Assembly (NCBI RefSeq): GCF_003601985.1
Contig: NZ_QZXA01000006.1
Span: 248,001 to 312,000 of the forward strand
DNA from: Mesorhizobium jarvisii
GTDB lineage: Bacteria; Pseudomonadota; Alphaproteobacteria; Rhizobiales; Rhizobiaceae
DNA: 64,000 bases
Direction: 5' to 3'
Shown: positions 25,121 through 34,212 of the stretch, piece after piece
How the letters are laid out: every line of letters begins with the position of its first letter
How positions within the stretch are numbered: position 1 is the first letter of the stretch
Position numbers and translations under genes: made by a program
The notes under the pieces: generated by a model
What the model was told of the DNA's origin: nothing
Database searches by the model: none
The model's input: the letters and a program-made list of their open reading frames with translations, nothing else

Positions 25121-25824
25121 AGAAGCCGGGGGGCACGACAAAGCAGACACCGGTGGCCGCGCCCGCAAAGGCGCCGGCGGCGAAGGAGACGCTGCCGGAA
25201 ACCACCGAAGGTTTTCCTTGGCCGAGCAGCCATGAGATCAAGAAGGAGAGCAATCCCTTCACCGATCGCGACTGGCGCATGCTGGTCTATGCCTGGTCGG
25301 GCATGCTGGTGCGTTTCGCCATCATCTTCACCCTGGCATTCTCGGTCTATCAATTCCTGGCGAACCAGGAGCAGAAGCGCGTCGAGCAGACCATGTCCCT
25401 GGTCGAGCTCTGGGAAACCAAGGACTATCAGCAGGCACAACGGGCGTTGAAGGATCGCCTTGCCGCCCTCAACGCCAAATACGACAATCTGCTCAGCGCC
25501 AATCCTTCGCCGACCGAGGAACAGGTGTTCCGCCAGCGCATCGGCATCGAGGCGATGAGCGCCTCCGGCGGCGACATGCCGCTCGCCGACTTCAGCGAGA
25601 ATTTCGACCGCATTGTCTATTTCCTCAACCGGCTGTCCTTCTGCGTCGACGGCGACCTGTGCTCACGCAAGGTGACCGATGCCTATTTCCGCGACTACGC
25701 CGTCTCCTTCTGGAGCTATTTTGCCGGCTATGTCGACAAGCAGCGCAAGGCGGGTTCGCCGACTTTTGCCACGGCGATCGAGGCCTATGTTGGCAACGGG
25801 CAACCAGCGGGCGAAGCCAAATAG
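25117..25824 (+). CDS. Single-span membrane protein, unknown, caspase operon
   Basis: 235 residues. A Pro/Ala/Lys-rich cytoplasmic N-terminus (about 1–60) precedes one membrane segment (MLVRFAIIFTLAFSVYQFLA, about 64–83). A helical, probably periplasmic domain follows (about 85–235), with heptad-like QEQKRVEQTMSLVELWE and a possible disulfide in CVDGDLC. The family is not recognised; the DUF4760-like layout of one helix plus a small helical domain is only a resemblance. Coupled by overlap to the gene before and only two bases from the WD40-caspase gene after. Confidence 0.8.
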   Translation: MKKPGGTTKQTPVAAPAKAPAAKETLPETTEGFPWPSSHEIKKESNPFTDRDWRMLVYAWSGMLVRFAIIFTLAFSVYQFLANQEQKRVEQTMSLVELWETKDYQQAQRALKDRLAALNAKYDNLLSANPSPTEEQVFRQRIGIEAMSASGGDMPLADFSENFDRIVYFLNRLSFCVDGDLCSRKVTDAYFRDYAVSFWSYFAGYVDKQRKAGSPTFATAIEAYVGNGQPAGEAK

Positions 25825-25826
25825 CG

Positions 25827-28800
25827 ATGGGGAAACCCGGAATCACCTTGCGCCTCATGCGTGCCTGCCGCTGGCTGGCCATGGCTGGAGCCTTGATCAC
25901 GTCCTCTGCCGCCCGCGCCGAGGACGCCCCGGATTTCCATCTCGACCTCGACACCGGAGGCCATACCGCACGGATTGCCGACCTCGCCTTCACCCCCGAT
26001 GGCGAGGACGTTGTCTCGGCATCCGATGACAAGACCATCCGCATCTGGGACTGGCAGAGCGGCGTGACGCTACGCACCATTCGCGGCTATCTCGGCAATG
26101 GCAGCGACGGCAAGATCTTCGCGGTCACGGTCTCGCCGGACGGCAAGACGATCGCCGCCGGCGGCTATTTCGGCGCCGGTCTCGGCGACAAGCCGCCCTA
26201 TGGCGACATCAGGCTGTTCGACTTCGCCACCGGCAAGATGAAGGCCGTTCTCAAGGCCGCCGACTACGCGACCTACGACCTCGCCTTCTCTCCAGATGGC
26301 AAGATACTGGCTGCCGGCGGCGGCGACGGCATAGTCTATCTCTGGCGGCTCGACGACAAATCAGCGACGGGCTGGACGCTGGACAAGAAGCTCGACGCCG
26401 ATTCCTGGCACATCGACAAGCTGGCTTTCGCCGCCGCGGGAACCCGGCTGGCGGCGACCACGACCGACAATGGCATCCGGTTGTGGGATGTCGCCAAGGG
26501 CGACGAGATCGCCTTGCCCGCTGACACAGAGCCGTTGCGGGACGTCAGTGTGCTGGCGCTGGCGATCTCGCAGGACGGCAGCCTGTTTGCCACCGGCAGC
26601 AAGGACGGCCAGGTCCAGCTCTGGCGCGCGGCCGACGGGACGCTGGTGCGCGCCATGCCCAAGCAGGATTTCCTCATCGGCTCGCTGACCTTCGCCAAGG
26701 GATCGCGGCTGGTCGCCTCCTGCGGCTATCGCTGCGCCGACAAGCACCGCTCCGTCGTCTGGAACACCGACAGCGGCGAGAAGCTGCTCGACTACAGCGG
26801 CCATGACGGCACGGTCTATGCCAGCGCCGCCAATGCCGGCGGCTCGCTGGTGGCGACGGCCGGCGGCACCCGCAACGCCATCCAAGTCTGGGACCCGGCG
26901 ACCGGCGAACGCAAGGCCTTGCTCCAAGGAGTGGGCGAACCGGTGACCGCTATCGGCATCGATCCGGCAAACGGCATCATCGCCTGGGGCAACGCCAACC
27001 CCTGCCCCGAGCGCGTGGCTTGCCCGGAACAATTGGGCGCATTGGACAAGAGGCTGGAGTTGCCCACAACCGAGCGGTTCTTCGATGACCCGCAGCCGCT
27101 GACCGAGCCGGCCTCGTTTGCCCGCGCCGCGCTGAGCGATGGCGAGTGGTCCCTGCACGCCACGGTGGGCGGCAAGGACGCGCTGGAGAACGCGGTGCTG
27201 GAGATCGCCAATGGCGGCAAGGTGGTGCGCTCGATCGAGAACGACGCCACCAACGGCTTTGCCCATTCCGCCTTCACGCTGATCGACAACGGGCTTGGCC
27301 TGATCACCGGCGGCAATGACGGCACGCTGCTGGAATACAAGGCCGCGACCGCCAGGGTCTCCGGCGAATTCACCGGCCACACCGGCGAAATCAACGCCAT
27401 GGTCGCCTCGGAGAAAGCCGGCCTGCTGGTCACCGGCAGCGCCGACCAGACCGTGAGGCTGTGGAACCTGAAGACGCACGAGCTGATCGTGTCGATGTTC
27501 TTTGCCGGCTCACAATGGATCGCCTGGATGCCGCAAGGCTACTATTATTCCTCCGACGAGGGAGACAAGCTGATCGGCTGGCACGTCAACCAGGACCGTG
27601 ACCATGAAGGCCGCTTCATCCGCGCCGGCCAGTTGAAGAAATACCTCTGGAGCCCGGAAATGGTGCGCCGCGCCATCATCCTGCGCAGCGCCAAACAGGC
27701 AGTCCAGGAGATGCGGCCGGGCGTCGACAACGAGTTGCAGAAGCTCTTGCAGCGCAAGCCGCCGGAATTCGGCATTCGCCTCGCCGACGACCAGAGCAAG
27801 GTCCGCGACGGTTATGTCGCCGTCGAAATCACAGGCACCAAGGAAGCCGGAGCCGATGTCGCCGGCTTCTCGATCCTGTCGAACAGCCGCAATGTCGGCG
27901 ACATCGCGACGCGCTCGGTCGACGGCAACAAGACAACAGTCGAGGTGCCGGTCGAGGATGGTCAAAACACTATCCGCATCACCGGCATCAACGAATATGG
28001 CTATCTGACCGAGCGCAGCGTGACGGCGCTGGCAAGGAAGACTGAAAAGGCCGAGGCCAAGGGCAAGCTCTATGTCGCGGTGATCGGCGTCGACAAATAT
28101 CCGTTCCTGACCGACGCCTGTTCCGGCCATGCCTGCGATTTGCGCTACCCCGTCGACGACGCCACCGAGTTCCTCAAGGTGGTTGCGCAGAAATCGGCAC
28201 CTTTGTTCTCGTCGATGGAGACGCTGGTTCTGGTCAACCGCGAGGCGCTCGACGAAAGCCCCGACAAGGCGCAACAGACCTACACCGTCGCCAGCGCCGA
28301 CAACATCATGGAGCCGGACTCGCACACGATCGACGACCAGCTTGCCGATTTCCTCGACAGGCCTGGCGAACACGACACCACCATTGTTTTCGTCGCCGGC
28401 CATGGCATCAACATCGACGAGGATTACTATTTCATCCCGACCGATGGCCGCAAACAGGATGCCGACCGCTGGAAGCGCTCTTCGCTTGTCGACTGGGGTG
28501 ACGTCCAGAAATCGGTCGAGCGGGCCAAGGGCATGCGCTTCATGCTGCTCGACACCTGCCATGCCGCCAACGCCTTCAATCCGCGCCTGGAAAAGGACGC
28601 GCAGGACGCGCGCATCGTCGTGTTTTCGGCGACCGCGGCCAACAACACCGCCGCCGAATTGCCGGAGCTCGGGCACGGCGTCTTCACCTATTCGATCCTC
28701 GAAGGCCTGCGCGGCAAGGCGAAGACCTCGGATGGCGGCGTCACGCTGTTCGGGCTCGCCGATTTCATTTCGCACGAAGTGGTGCGGCTGACGGCGTCGA

Positions 28801-28859
28801 AGCAGAAGCCGTTCTACTATGTCGGCGGCGTGGAGAACATCGTGTTGGCCGAGCCGTGA
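25827..28859 (+). CDS. Exported WD40-repeat protein with C-terminal caspase (C14) domain
   Basis: 1010 residues. Signal peptide at about 1–32 (ending SAARAEDA), then a WD40 propeller region (about 40–570) with repeats such as HTARIADLAFTPDGEDVVSA and DKTIRIWDW or GSADQTVRLWNL. A linker is followed by the caspase domain (about 745–1005). Catalytic candidates are H859 (FVAGHGIN) and C911 (LLDTCHAANAF). The cysteine motif is DTCHAA rather than the DCCHSG of the first caspase, so its specificity or activity may differ. The propeller probably recruits substrate or partners outside the cytoplasm. Start at 25827 lies two bases after the previous stop, and its stop overlaps the next GTG. Confidence 0.9.
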   Translation: MGKPGITLRLMRACRWLAMAGALITSSAARAEDAPDFHLDLDTGGHTARIADLAFTPDGEDVVSASDDKTIRIWDWQSGVTLRTIRGYLGNGSDGKIFAVTVSPDGKTIAAGGYFGAGLGDKPPYGDIRLFDFATGKMKAVLKAADYATYDLAFSPDGKILAAGGGDGIVYLWRLDDKSATGWTLDKKLDADSWHIDKLAFAAAGTRLAATTTDNGIRLWDVAKGDEIALPADTEPLRDVSVLALAISQDGSLFATGSKDGQVQLWRAADGTLVRAMPKQDFLIGSLTFAKGSRLVASCGYRCADKHRSVVWNTDSGEKLLDYSGHDGTVYASAANAGGSLVATAGGTRNAIQVWDPATGERKALLQGVGEPVTAIGIDPANGIIAWGNANPCPERVACPEQLGALDKRLELPTTERFFDDPQPLTEPASFARAALSDGEWSLHATVGGKDALENAVLEIANGGKVVRSIENDATNGFAHSAFTLIDNGLGLITGGNDGTLLEYKAATARVSGEFTGHTGEINAMVASEKAGLLVTGSADQTVRLWNLKTHELIVSMFFAGSQWIAWMPQGYYYSSDEGDKLIGWHVNQDRDHEGRFIRAGQLKKYLWSPEMVRRAIILRSAKQAVQEMRPGVDNELQKLLQRKPPEFGIRLADDQSKVRDGYVAVEITGTKEAGADVAGFSILSNSRNVGDIATRSVDGNKTTVEVPVEDGQNTIRITGINEYGYLTERSVTALARKTEKAEAKGKLYVAVIGVDKYPFLTDACSGHACDLRYPVDDATEFLKVVAQKSAPLFSSMETLVLVNREALDESPDKAQQTYTVASADNIMEPDSHTIDDQLADFLDRPGEHDTTIVFVAGHGINIDEDYYFIPTDGRKQDADRWKRSSLVDWGDVQKSVERAKGMRFMLLDTCHAANAFNPRLEKDAQDARIVVFSATAANNTAAELPELGHGVFTYSILEGLRGKAKTSDGGVTLFGLADFISHEVVRLTASKQKPFYYVGGVENIVLAEP

Positions 28860-30541
28860 TAGCCCGCCTGCTGACGGTCATCATGTTCGCCCTGGTTCTC
28901 GGCGGCACGGCACAGGCCGCCCCGATCGCCTGCCCGCCCGGAACCGAAAACTTCCGGACGTTCTACGACGACGCCACGCTGTTCAAGGACGCCATCGCCA
29001 GCGTCGCTGCTGTCCGGCCCTCCAACCAGCGGCTGACCGGCATCACCGTGCCGCATCACCTGCTGGCCGCCGACCTCGTGGCACTGGGTTTTCATGCAGC
29101 GTCCGGCTTTCGCTACAAGCGCATCGTCATCCTGTCGCCGGACCATTTCCACAAGACGCACAAGCTCTACGCCACCACGGCGCGCGGCTTCGACACCGTG
29201 CTTGGTCCGGTGGCCGCCGACACCGATGCCGTGCGCCTTCTGGAAGCCCACGGCGACATGCTCGAGGAATCCTGCCTGTTCGACAAGGAACATGGCGTAC
29301 GCGCCATGCTGCCCTTCCTGCATCACTACTTCCCCGAGGCGAAGATCGTGCCGGTGGCGATGTCGGTGAAGGCGAAGCGCGGCGACTGGGACCGGCTGGC
29401 CGAGGCGCTGAAACCGCTCGTCGACCAGGACACGCTGATCGTCGAATCCACTGACTTCTCGCACTATCTGCCCCAGCATGATTCCAGGCGTTTCGACCAG
29501 CAGACGCTGAACATGCTGGCCGCCGGATCGCTCGACGGCATAGCGGCCCTGCGTCAGCCCGATCATGCCGATTCCGTCGGCGCGCTCTACATCCAGACCC
29601 GGCTGCAGCGCGAATTGTTCGGCGCCCAGCCGCTGGTGGTCGCCAACGAGAACTCGCAGGAACACACGTCCGACTATGTCGAGCGCACCACCAGCTATGT
29701 CGTGGCGCTGTTCGGCGCCTTCGGTCCCGGCTTCAACAACCCGGCGCGGCCAAAGGACAGGATTTATTATCTCGCTGGTGACGTGAATTTCGGTCGTGCC
29801 ATGAAGAAGATCCTGGTCCGCGACGGCGTTGCCGACAAGATCGTCGACAGCATCCTTTCGCTGACCGGAGCGCGGCCGCTGATCGTCAATCTCGAAGGCG
29901 TCATCCTGCCCAACGTGCCGGAAGCGATTGACGACATGACGCTGGCCATGCCGGAAGACCTCGCCGTCAGCATGCTGAAGCGGTTGCATGTCGCCGGCGT
30001 CAGTCTCGCCAACAATCACGCCTATGATCTCGGCCCGTCCGGCTATGCCGAGACGCTGCGCGCGCTGGACGAAGCCGGCATCCCGCATTTCGGCCAGGGC
30101 GAGACGCTGGCGCTGGCCGATGTCGACCTTGTCGGCCTGACCGACATCGACACCAACGGTTCGAAGAACACCGACCTGCTCACCTCCGCCTTGCTCGACC
30201 GGCTGCTGCACGAAAATGCGCAGCGCCCGGTCGTCGCCTTCGTCCATTGGGGCCGCGAGTACAAGACCGAACCGTCGGCGCGCGAAGAGATGCTTGCCGA
30301 TGGGATGCGGCTGCGCGGCGTCTCGGCCATTGTCGGCGGCCATCCGCATGTCTCGAGTGAGGCGATCGTCCCGGTTGCCGGCGGCGATGTGGCAGAGGTC
30401 TATTCGCTCGGCAATTTCCTGTTCGACCAGAGTGCGCAACGCTCCTCAGGTTCGATGCTGGAATTGCGTGTCTTTTCCCAAGGCACGATCTTTGCCAGGC
30501 TCATCCCACTGCCCAACTATTTCGAGATGGGTCGCAAATAG
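28856..30541 (+). CDS. Exported Memo-like plus CapA-like two-domain protein
   Basis: 561 residues, GTG start overlapping the preceding stop (GTGA). A signal peptide (about 1–21) precedes two domains. Residues about 25–280 resemble the Memo/AmmeMemoRadiSam-B family (GITVPHHLLAADLVAL, VILSPDHFHKTHK, VESTDFSHYLP). Residues about 298–550 resemble the CapA poly-gamma-glutamate/metallophosphoesterase-like family (YYLAGDVNFGRAM, VNLEGVI, LANNHAYDLG, VHWGREYK, GGHPHVSSE, YSLGNFLFDQ). Both halves keep metal-ligand-like His and Asp residues. CapA in other bacteria is a cell-surface polymer synthesis/export factor; here the substrate is unknown. The fusion is unusual. Confidence 0.85.
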   Translation: MIARLLTVIMFALVLGGTAQAAPIACPPGTENFRTFYDDATLFKDAIASVAAVRPSNQRLTGITVPHHLLAADLVALGFHAASGFRYKRIVILSPDHFHKTHKLYATTARGFDTVLGPVAADTDAVRLLEAHGDMLEESCLFDKEHGVRAMLPFLHHYFPEAKIVPVAMSVKAKRGDWDRLAEALKPLVDQDTLIVESTDFSHYLPQHDSRRFDQQTLNMLAAGSLDGIAALRQPDHADSVGALYIQTRLQRELFGAQPLVVANENSQEHTSDYVERTTSYVVALFGAFGPGFNNPARPKDRIYYLAGDVNFGRAMKKILVRDGVADKIVDSILSLTGARPLIVNLEGVILPNVPEAIDDMTLAMPEDLAVSMLKRLHVAGVSLANNHAYDLGPSGYAETLRALDEAGIPHFGQGETLALADVDLVGLTDIDTNGSKNTDLLTSALLDRLLHENAQRPVVAFVHWGREYKTEPSAREEMLADGMRLRGVSAIVGGHPHVSSEAIVPVAGGDVAEVYSLGNFLFDQSAQRSSGSMLELRVFSQGTIFARLIPLPNYFEMGRK

Positions 30542-30571
30542 GCGACTGCCGTTTTCGACGTGAAGAACCTG

Positions 30572-30740
30572 AATGTGTGTTGAGATTCAGGTCAGGCCGA
30601 GTCGAAAACGGCTGACACCGAGAACCGGAGCGGAGCGTACTTTTCGTACGTGAGCACAGTTCTACTGCGACGCAGTATAACGGGGAAGCGCAGGTATCAG
30701 CCGTTTGCAGACCGGCCTCACCTGAATATCGACATACCTT
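30572..30740. repeat. Palindromic intergenic repeat, copy 2, with extra 25 bp
   Basis: A 169 bp relative of the 2221–2360 element. Its outer ends pair imperfectly (17 of 21). The inner stem 30606–30619 pairs with 30693–30706 (13 of 14 positions) though its sequence differs from copy 1. Compared with copy 1 it carries 27 bases at 30658–30684 where copy 1 has two; this insert includes the perfect small palindrome TACTGCG-A-CGCAGTA. It separates the convergent Memo–CapA and MORN genes and could act as a bidirectional terminator. Confidence 0.8.
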
Positions 30741-32565
30741 AGCCGCAGCCCATCATCTGGCGGGGTAGATAGCACGCCGCCGGTTCGGTCCTGGTCTCGA
30801 ACAGCGATTGCTTCGGCCGGAAATAGAAGAAGGTCACCGGCTTGCTCTCGCGCACGCTGCCGTCGGCGAAATGCGCGGCGATGCTGAAACTGTGGATCGA
30901 CGACATCGCCGACCACATCTTCAGCCGCGCCGTATAGGCGCTGACAGTCTTGTTGCCGCGCACCGGCATGGCGATCGTGTAGTCGTGCTTGCCGATCGGG
31001 AATTCGATGTTCTGGTAGCGCATCGCTTCCGGGCTGCCGCCACCGCCATCGCCGCATTCGGCCATCGATTCGGGAGTCTCGAAGACCGCCATGGTCATCT
31101 GGGCGCGGAAGGGCTCGCTCTGCTGGTAGACATTGCCCTGATCGTCCGCCCAGGAATAGTCCAACTTGCCGATCGCGTTCAGCGTCATCGCCTGGTTGAA
31201 ATTGCCAAGATAGTCGCCGACCTCACCGAACTTGATCTTGTTGGTGAGCTGGCTGCGGCAGACATTGAGGCTATCGACCGAGGGACAGGGGAAACGCCCG
31301 GTCTCAAGGCTTGCCGTGTCGACGCCGGCCTCGTCGAGCACGCTCTTGATCGACACGTCGACGCCATCGCTGAAACCGCCGATGTCTTTGGTGAACATGC
31401 GGCTTGGCTGCCCGGTCGGATTGCCTTCTTCGTCCACCGTGGTGAACTGGACCGACATCTTCATGTCCTTGGCGTCGCCCCAGCCATTGTTGACGATGGA
31501 GAAATCGGGCCGGAAGCCGATGCAGCCGAAATGCTCCGAGATCGACAACATCGGTTTGCGGTAGGCGTCGCTGGCAGCGACCTTCATTTCCAGGCTGTCG
31601 AGCTTGACCCTGAACTCGTCCGTCGTCGTCAGGTCGACCTCGGCAAAGGCCGGCGTGTCCTCCCAGGTCGCACCTTCATAGACATTGGTGGTATTGACCG
31701 TTCCGGTGCCGTTCCAGGCGTCGTTGTAGAGGGTGTCTTCCGGATAGATCGCGATGTCCTCGTCGCGCACCAGGTGCTGGTATTTCATGTCGGCCTGCTG
31801 GGTCATGCGCTGGTCAACGATGACGCCGATCTCGACTTTGCCTGCATCGCCGCCGCTGGCCTGCGCCTTGAGGAGGCCTCCGACCTTGGCATCGGCCAGA
31901 ACGTCTGGACGCGTGCCGCCGACCTCCTTGCCCATCACCCACTGCGATTCATAGACCGTGCCGCCGGGGAGCCGCGTGGTGCCTTTGCCGTTCTTCAACC
32001 CGCCGACAAAAGAGCCGGCAAAGATCTCGCCTGTCTTCGACAGCAACCGGCCCTCGCCATTCGGAATGCCGTCTACGAACTGCCCCTCATAGCGGTTGCC
32101 TTCGGCATCGACATGGATACCTTCGCCGTTGAGTTCTCCGCCAAGCCAATGCCCGTCGAAAACCTCGCCTGAGCGCAATTCGAGCCGGCCTTGCCCGTCG
32201 GGCCGGCCGTTCCTGACATCACCGAAATAGCTGGAGTAGACGGTCTTCGGGTCATAGCTCGCCGAGCCGCGCACCCGCCACACCAGCCTGCCCTTACCGT
32301 TGACGGTGCCGTCCTCGGCGATCGTCTTATCAGGCGAGCGGCCCGCGGCCGGCTCCCAGACGAAGTCGAGGTTCTTCTCGGGATGGAAATCCCACACACG
32401 CACGGTCCTGCGCAGCACCGAGCGTGTGTCGGCCTGATAGAGGATCTGCACGCGCTCCGCCCAGGCGCCGCCGACACGGGCGGGATCGGCAAAAGCCGGT
32501 GAAAGCATCATCGCGCCCAGCATCGATGCGGCCGCGACCCCGAACACTGCCCTTGTCCGCCCCAT
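30739..32565 (-). CDS. Exported MORN-repeat protein, unknown
   Basis: 608 residues. Signal peptide at about 1–26 (ending SPAFADP). MORN repeats lie at about residues 115–210 (YFGDVRNGRPDGQGRLELRS, FDGHWLGGELNGEGIHVDA, YEGQFVDGIPNGEGRLLSK and one more). The large C-terminal region (about 240–608) is beta-rich in appearance with two cysteine groups, and is not recognised. MORN repeats in secreted bacterial proteins usually serve binding or structure. The gene converges on the caspase operon and shares the repeat-filled intergenic space with it; its stop codon starts inside the repeat end. It is followed upstream by the V8-like protease on the same strand. Confidence 0.85.
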   Translation of the reverse strand: MGRTRAVFGVAAASMLGAMMLSPAFADPARVGGAWAERVQILYQADTRSVLRRTVRVWDFHPEKNLDFVWEPAAGRSPDKTIAEDGTVNGKGRLVWRVRGSASYDPKTVYSSYFGDVRNGRPDGQGRLELRSGEVFDGHWLGGELNGEGIHVDAEGNRYEGQFVDGIPNGEGRLLSKTGEIFAGSFVGGLKNGKGTTRLPGGTVYESQWVMGKEVGGTRPDVLADAKVGGLLKAQASGGDAGKVEIGVIVDQRMTQQADMKYQHLVRDEDIAIYPEDTLYNDAWNGTGTVNTTNVYEGATWEDTPAFAEVDLTTTDEFRVKLDSLEMKVAASDAYRKPMLSISEHFGCIGFRPDFSIVNNGWGDAKDMKMSVQFTTVDEEGNPTGQPSRMFTKDIGGFSDGVDVSIKSVLDEAGVDTASLETGRFPCPSVDSLNVCRSQLTNKIKFGEVGDYLGNFNQAMTLNAIGKLDYSWADDQGNVYQQSEPFRAQMTMAVFETPESMAECGDGGGGSPEAMRYQNIEFPIGKHDYTIAMPVRGNKTVSAYTARLKMWSAMSSIHSFSIAAHFADGSVRESKPVTFFYFRPKQSLFETRTEPAACYLPRQMMGCG

Positions 32566-32663
32566 CCCTCAAGCCCCCTGGACGCCTCGCCCCTTGGCAA
32601 GCCAAGCGTAGTCGGGGCGCCGGCCTCGTGCAAGGGAAGCCATGAGGGAAGAATCGGCACGAA

Positions 32664-32692
32664 AAAGGCGGCAGGATCGACCCGCCGCCTTT
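32664..32692 (-). terminator. Intrinsic terminator of the V8-like protease gene
   Basis: Nine-base perfect arms (32664–32672 and 32684–32692) with an 11-base loop, located 25 bp beyond the stop of the protease gene. On the minus strand the stem runs directly into a TTTTT tract, giving a standard intrinsic terminator. Confidence 0.75.
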
Positions 32693-32716
32693 GCCTTCAC
32701 CGCGAACGCGCAGTGC

Positions 32717-33811
32717 CTATTTGTACAGGCTGTTGATCCACTGGACGTTAGCGGCGTTCAGGCGCACCGCGGTGTTCGCCTCGGGGCTTTCCGCCACGTT
32801 GACGCCGGTGATGATGCGCTGCTTGGACTTGGTGTCGTAGGCATAGACCGAGCTGCCGCTCGACCCTGGGAACGTATCGCAATCATACTGGAAATATTCC
32901 GGCGCGATGTTCTCGGCATGCACTTCGCAGCTCGCCTTCCACATCGTGCCCATCGGCTTGTCGCCGGGATAGCCGACGAGGTTGGCGGTGAAGTCGCCGA
33001 GATCGTCATAATTGGCGTAGCCCAGCCAGCCGAGGTTGGTGCCGACATCCTGCTTCAGCGTGATGATGCCGAGATCCCACGGGATCACCGAGCCGTAGTA
33101 ACCCTGGTAGTTGTCGATGAAGCCCTGCAGCACATAGGCGCTTTCATAGGCGAAGGCGCCGAACGGTGCGTCGTCGGCAGTGCTGCCGTTGAGGCCTGGC
33201 ACGAACAGATATTCCGAGAGCCAGTCCTTGTCCTCATGGCTGTAGAGGCAATGTGCCGCGGTGAGCACCGTGCGCGGGCCGATCAGCGTTGCCGAGCAGC
33301 TGCCATAGCTGCCCGTCTTCGGAGATTTGGCTTCGAGATAGCCGATGGCCGAGAACGGATAGGTCTTGGTGTTCCTGACCTGCTCGCGATCGTCGGGACC
33401 GAAAACCTGACGCCCGGCTTCGCCTTCGCCGAGCCCAGGGTCCTCGGTCTTGCGCTCAGCCCCGTCCGCGCCATTGGCCGGCGCATTCAGTTCCTTGATG
33501 ATGAGCTCGCGCAGTGCTTCGCTCGGCTCGATCTTGATCTCCTTGCCATCGGCGGAACGCCCGACGATGCCATAGGATTTGACTGCCGCCTTCTCGTCGG
33601 TGAGCGGCGCGGCACGGCTGTCTTCATCAGTAAGCTTTGGTGTCGTGATCGGCTTTGCCCGGCCGGCCTTGAAGTCGCCTGAAGTAACGTCCCGCATGCT
33701 TTCGCCATTGCCGGCACTGGCGGACCCAGGGTCGGCGGCGAAAACCGGGACCGTCCACATTGCGGTGGAAAGCAAAGCGGACGCAATAAGTGCGTTTGTC
33801 AGTTTTGTCAT
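32717..33811 (-). CDS. Exported V8/glutamyl-endopeptidase-like serine protease
   Basis: 364 residues. Signal peptide at about 1–26 (ending PVFAAD), then a charged propeptide-like region up to about residue 146. The chymotrypsin-fold catalytic domain (about 147–364) has the triad H187 (VLTAAHC), D246 (WDLGIITL) and S318 (FPGSSGS). The GSSGS serine motif and the YPFSAIGYLEA entry to the domain fit V8-like S1 proteases. The sequence predicts a secreted zymogen that is cut near RNTKTYPF. It shares a strand with the MORN gene and is divergent from a second serine protease. Cleavage preference is uncertain. Confidence 0.88.
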   Translation of the reverse strand: MTKLTNALIASALLSTAMWTVPVFAADPGSASAGNGESMRDVTSGDFKAGRAKPITTPKLTDEDSRAAPLTDEKAAVKSYGIVGRSADGKEIKIEPSEALRELIIKELNAPANGADGAERKTEDPGLGEGEAGRQVFGPDDREQVRNTKTYPFSAIGYLEAKSPKTGSYGSCSATLIGPRTVLTAAHCLYSHEDKDWLSEYLFVPGLNGSTADDAPFGAFAYESAYVLQGFIDNYQGYYGSVIPWDLGIITLKQDVGTNLGWLGYANYDDLGDFTANLVGYPGDKPMGTMWKASCEVHAENIAPEYFQYDCDTFPGSSGSSVYAYDTKSKQRIITGVNVAESPEANTAVRLNAANVQWINSLYK

Positions 33812-34212
33812 GGTGAGACTCTCCCAAAAGTCAGCAAGGACTGGATCAAAATAGAGAAATATTGTCGAGATCGTGGTGACGCCGAAAAATGAGTCTGCTC
33901 GCCGGCATTCCCCGCGAGCGTTGTTCTAGGCTGTCATTTTCAAGGCCCCCGCCAAAAAAACTCTGCAACGGTATACTGCCTAAAATAATCCAAGATTGGC
34001 AATGATAAATCGCTTCCACCTAGCCCGTGGGGGGCTATAGGATTTTGTGCGGGTTCTGCTCGCGGGCACGGTTAGCAAAAGTGGGATTCGGTTTTGTGAC
34101 CGATCGCGCGCCGTTTTCGATACGGCACGCGTGAGGATCGCCGGACCGGCGACACCTCCTTGCACAATGCCCGGCGTCGATCCGCGCGGGAAAATTGTCT
34201 GAGGAGGTTCAG
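33812..34212. promoter_or_regulatory. Divergent promoter region between two secreted serine proteases
   Basis: 401 bp without a gene. AT-rich stretches at about 33950–34010 and 34065–34100 are the likely promoter areas. A short inverted repeat (TAGCCC at 34021–34026, GGGCTA at 34032–34037) lies in between. Shared control of both proteases is plausible. A GAGGAGG ribosome site at 34201–34207 sets the GTG start of the plus-strand protease. Confidence 0.5.

Noticed and set aside
25659..25826. Earlier start for the WD40-caspase gene
   Set aside because: It would overlap the preceding membrane-protein gene and hide the clear signal peptide that starts at 25827.
22419..28859. CRISPR-associated or NLR-type defence caspases
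   Set aside because: No CRISPR array, cas gene, STAND ATPase or gasdermin is nearby, and the proteins have export signals.
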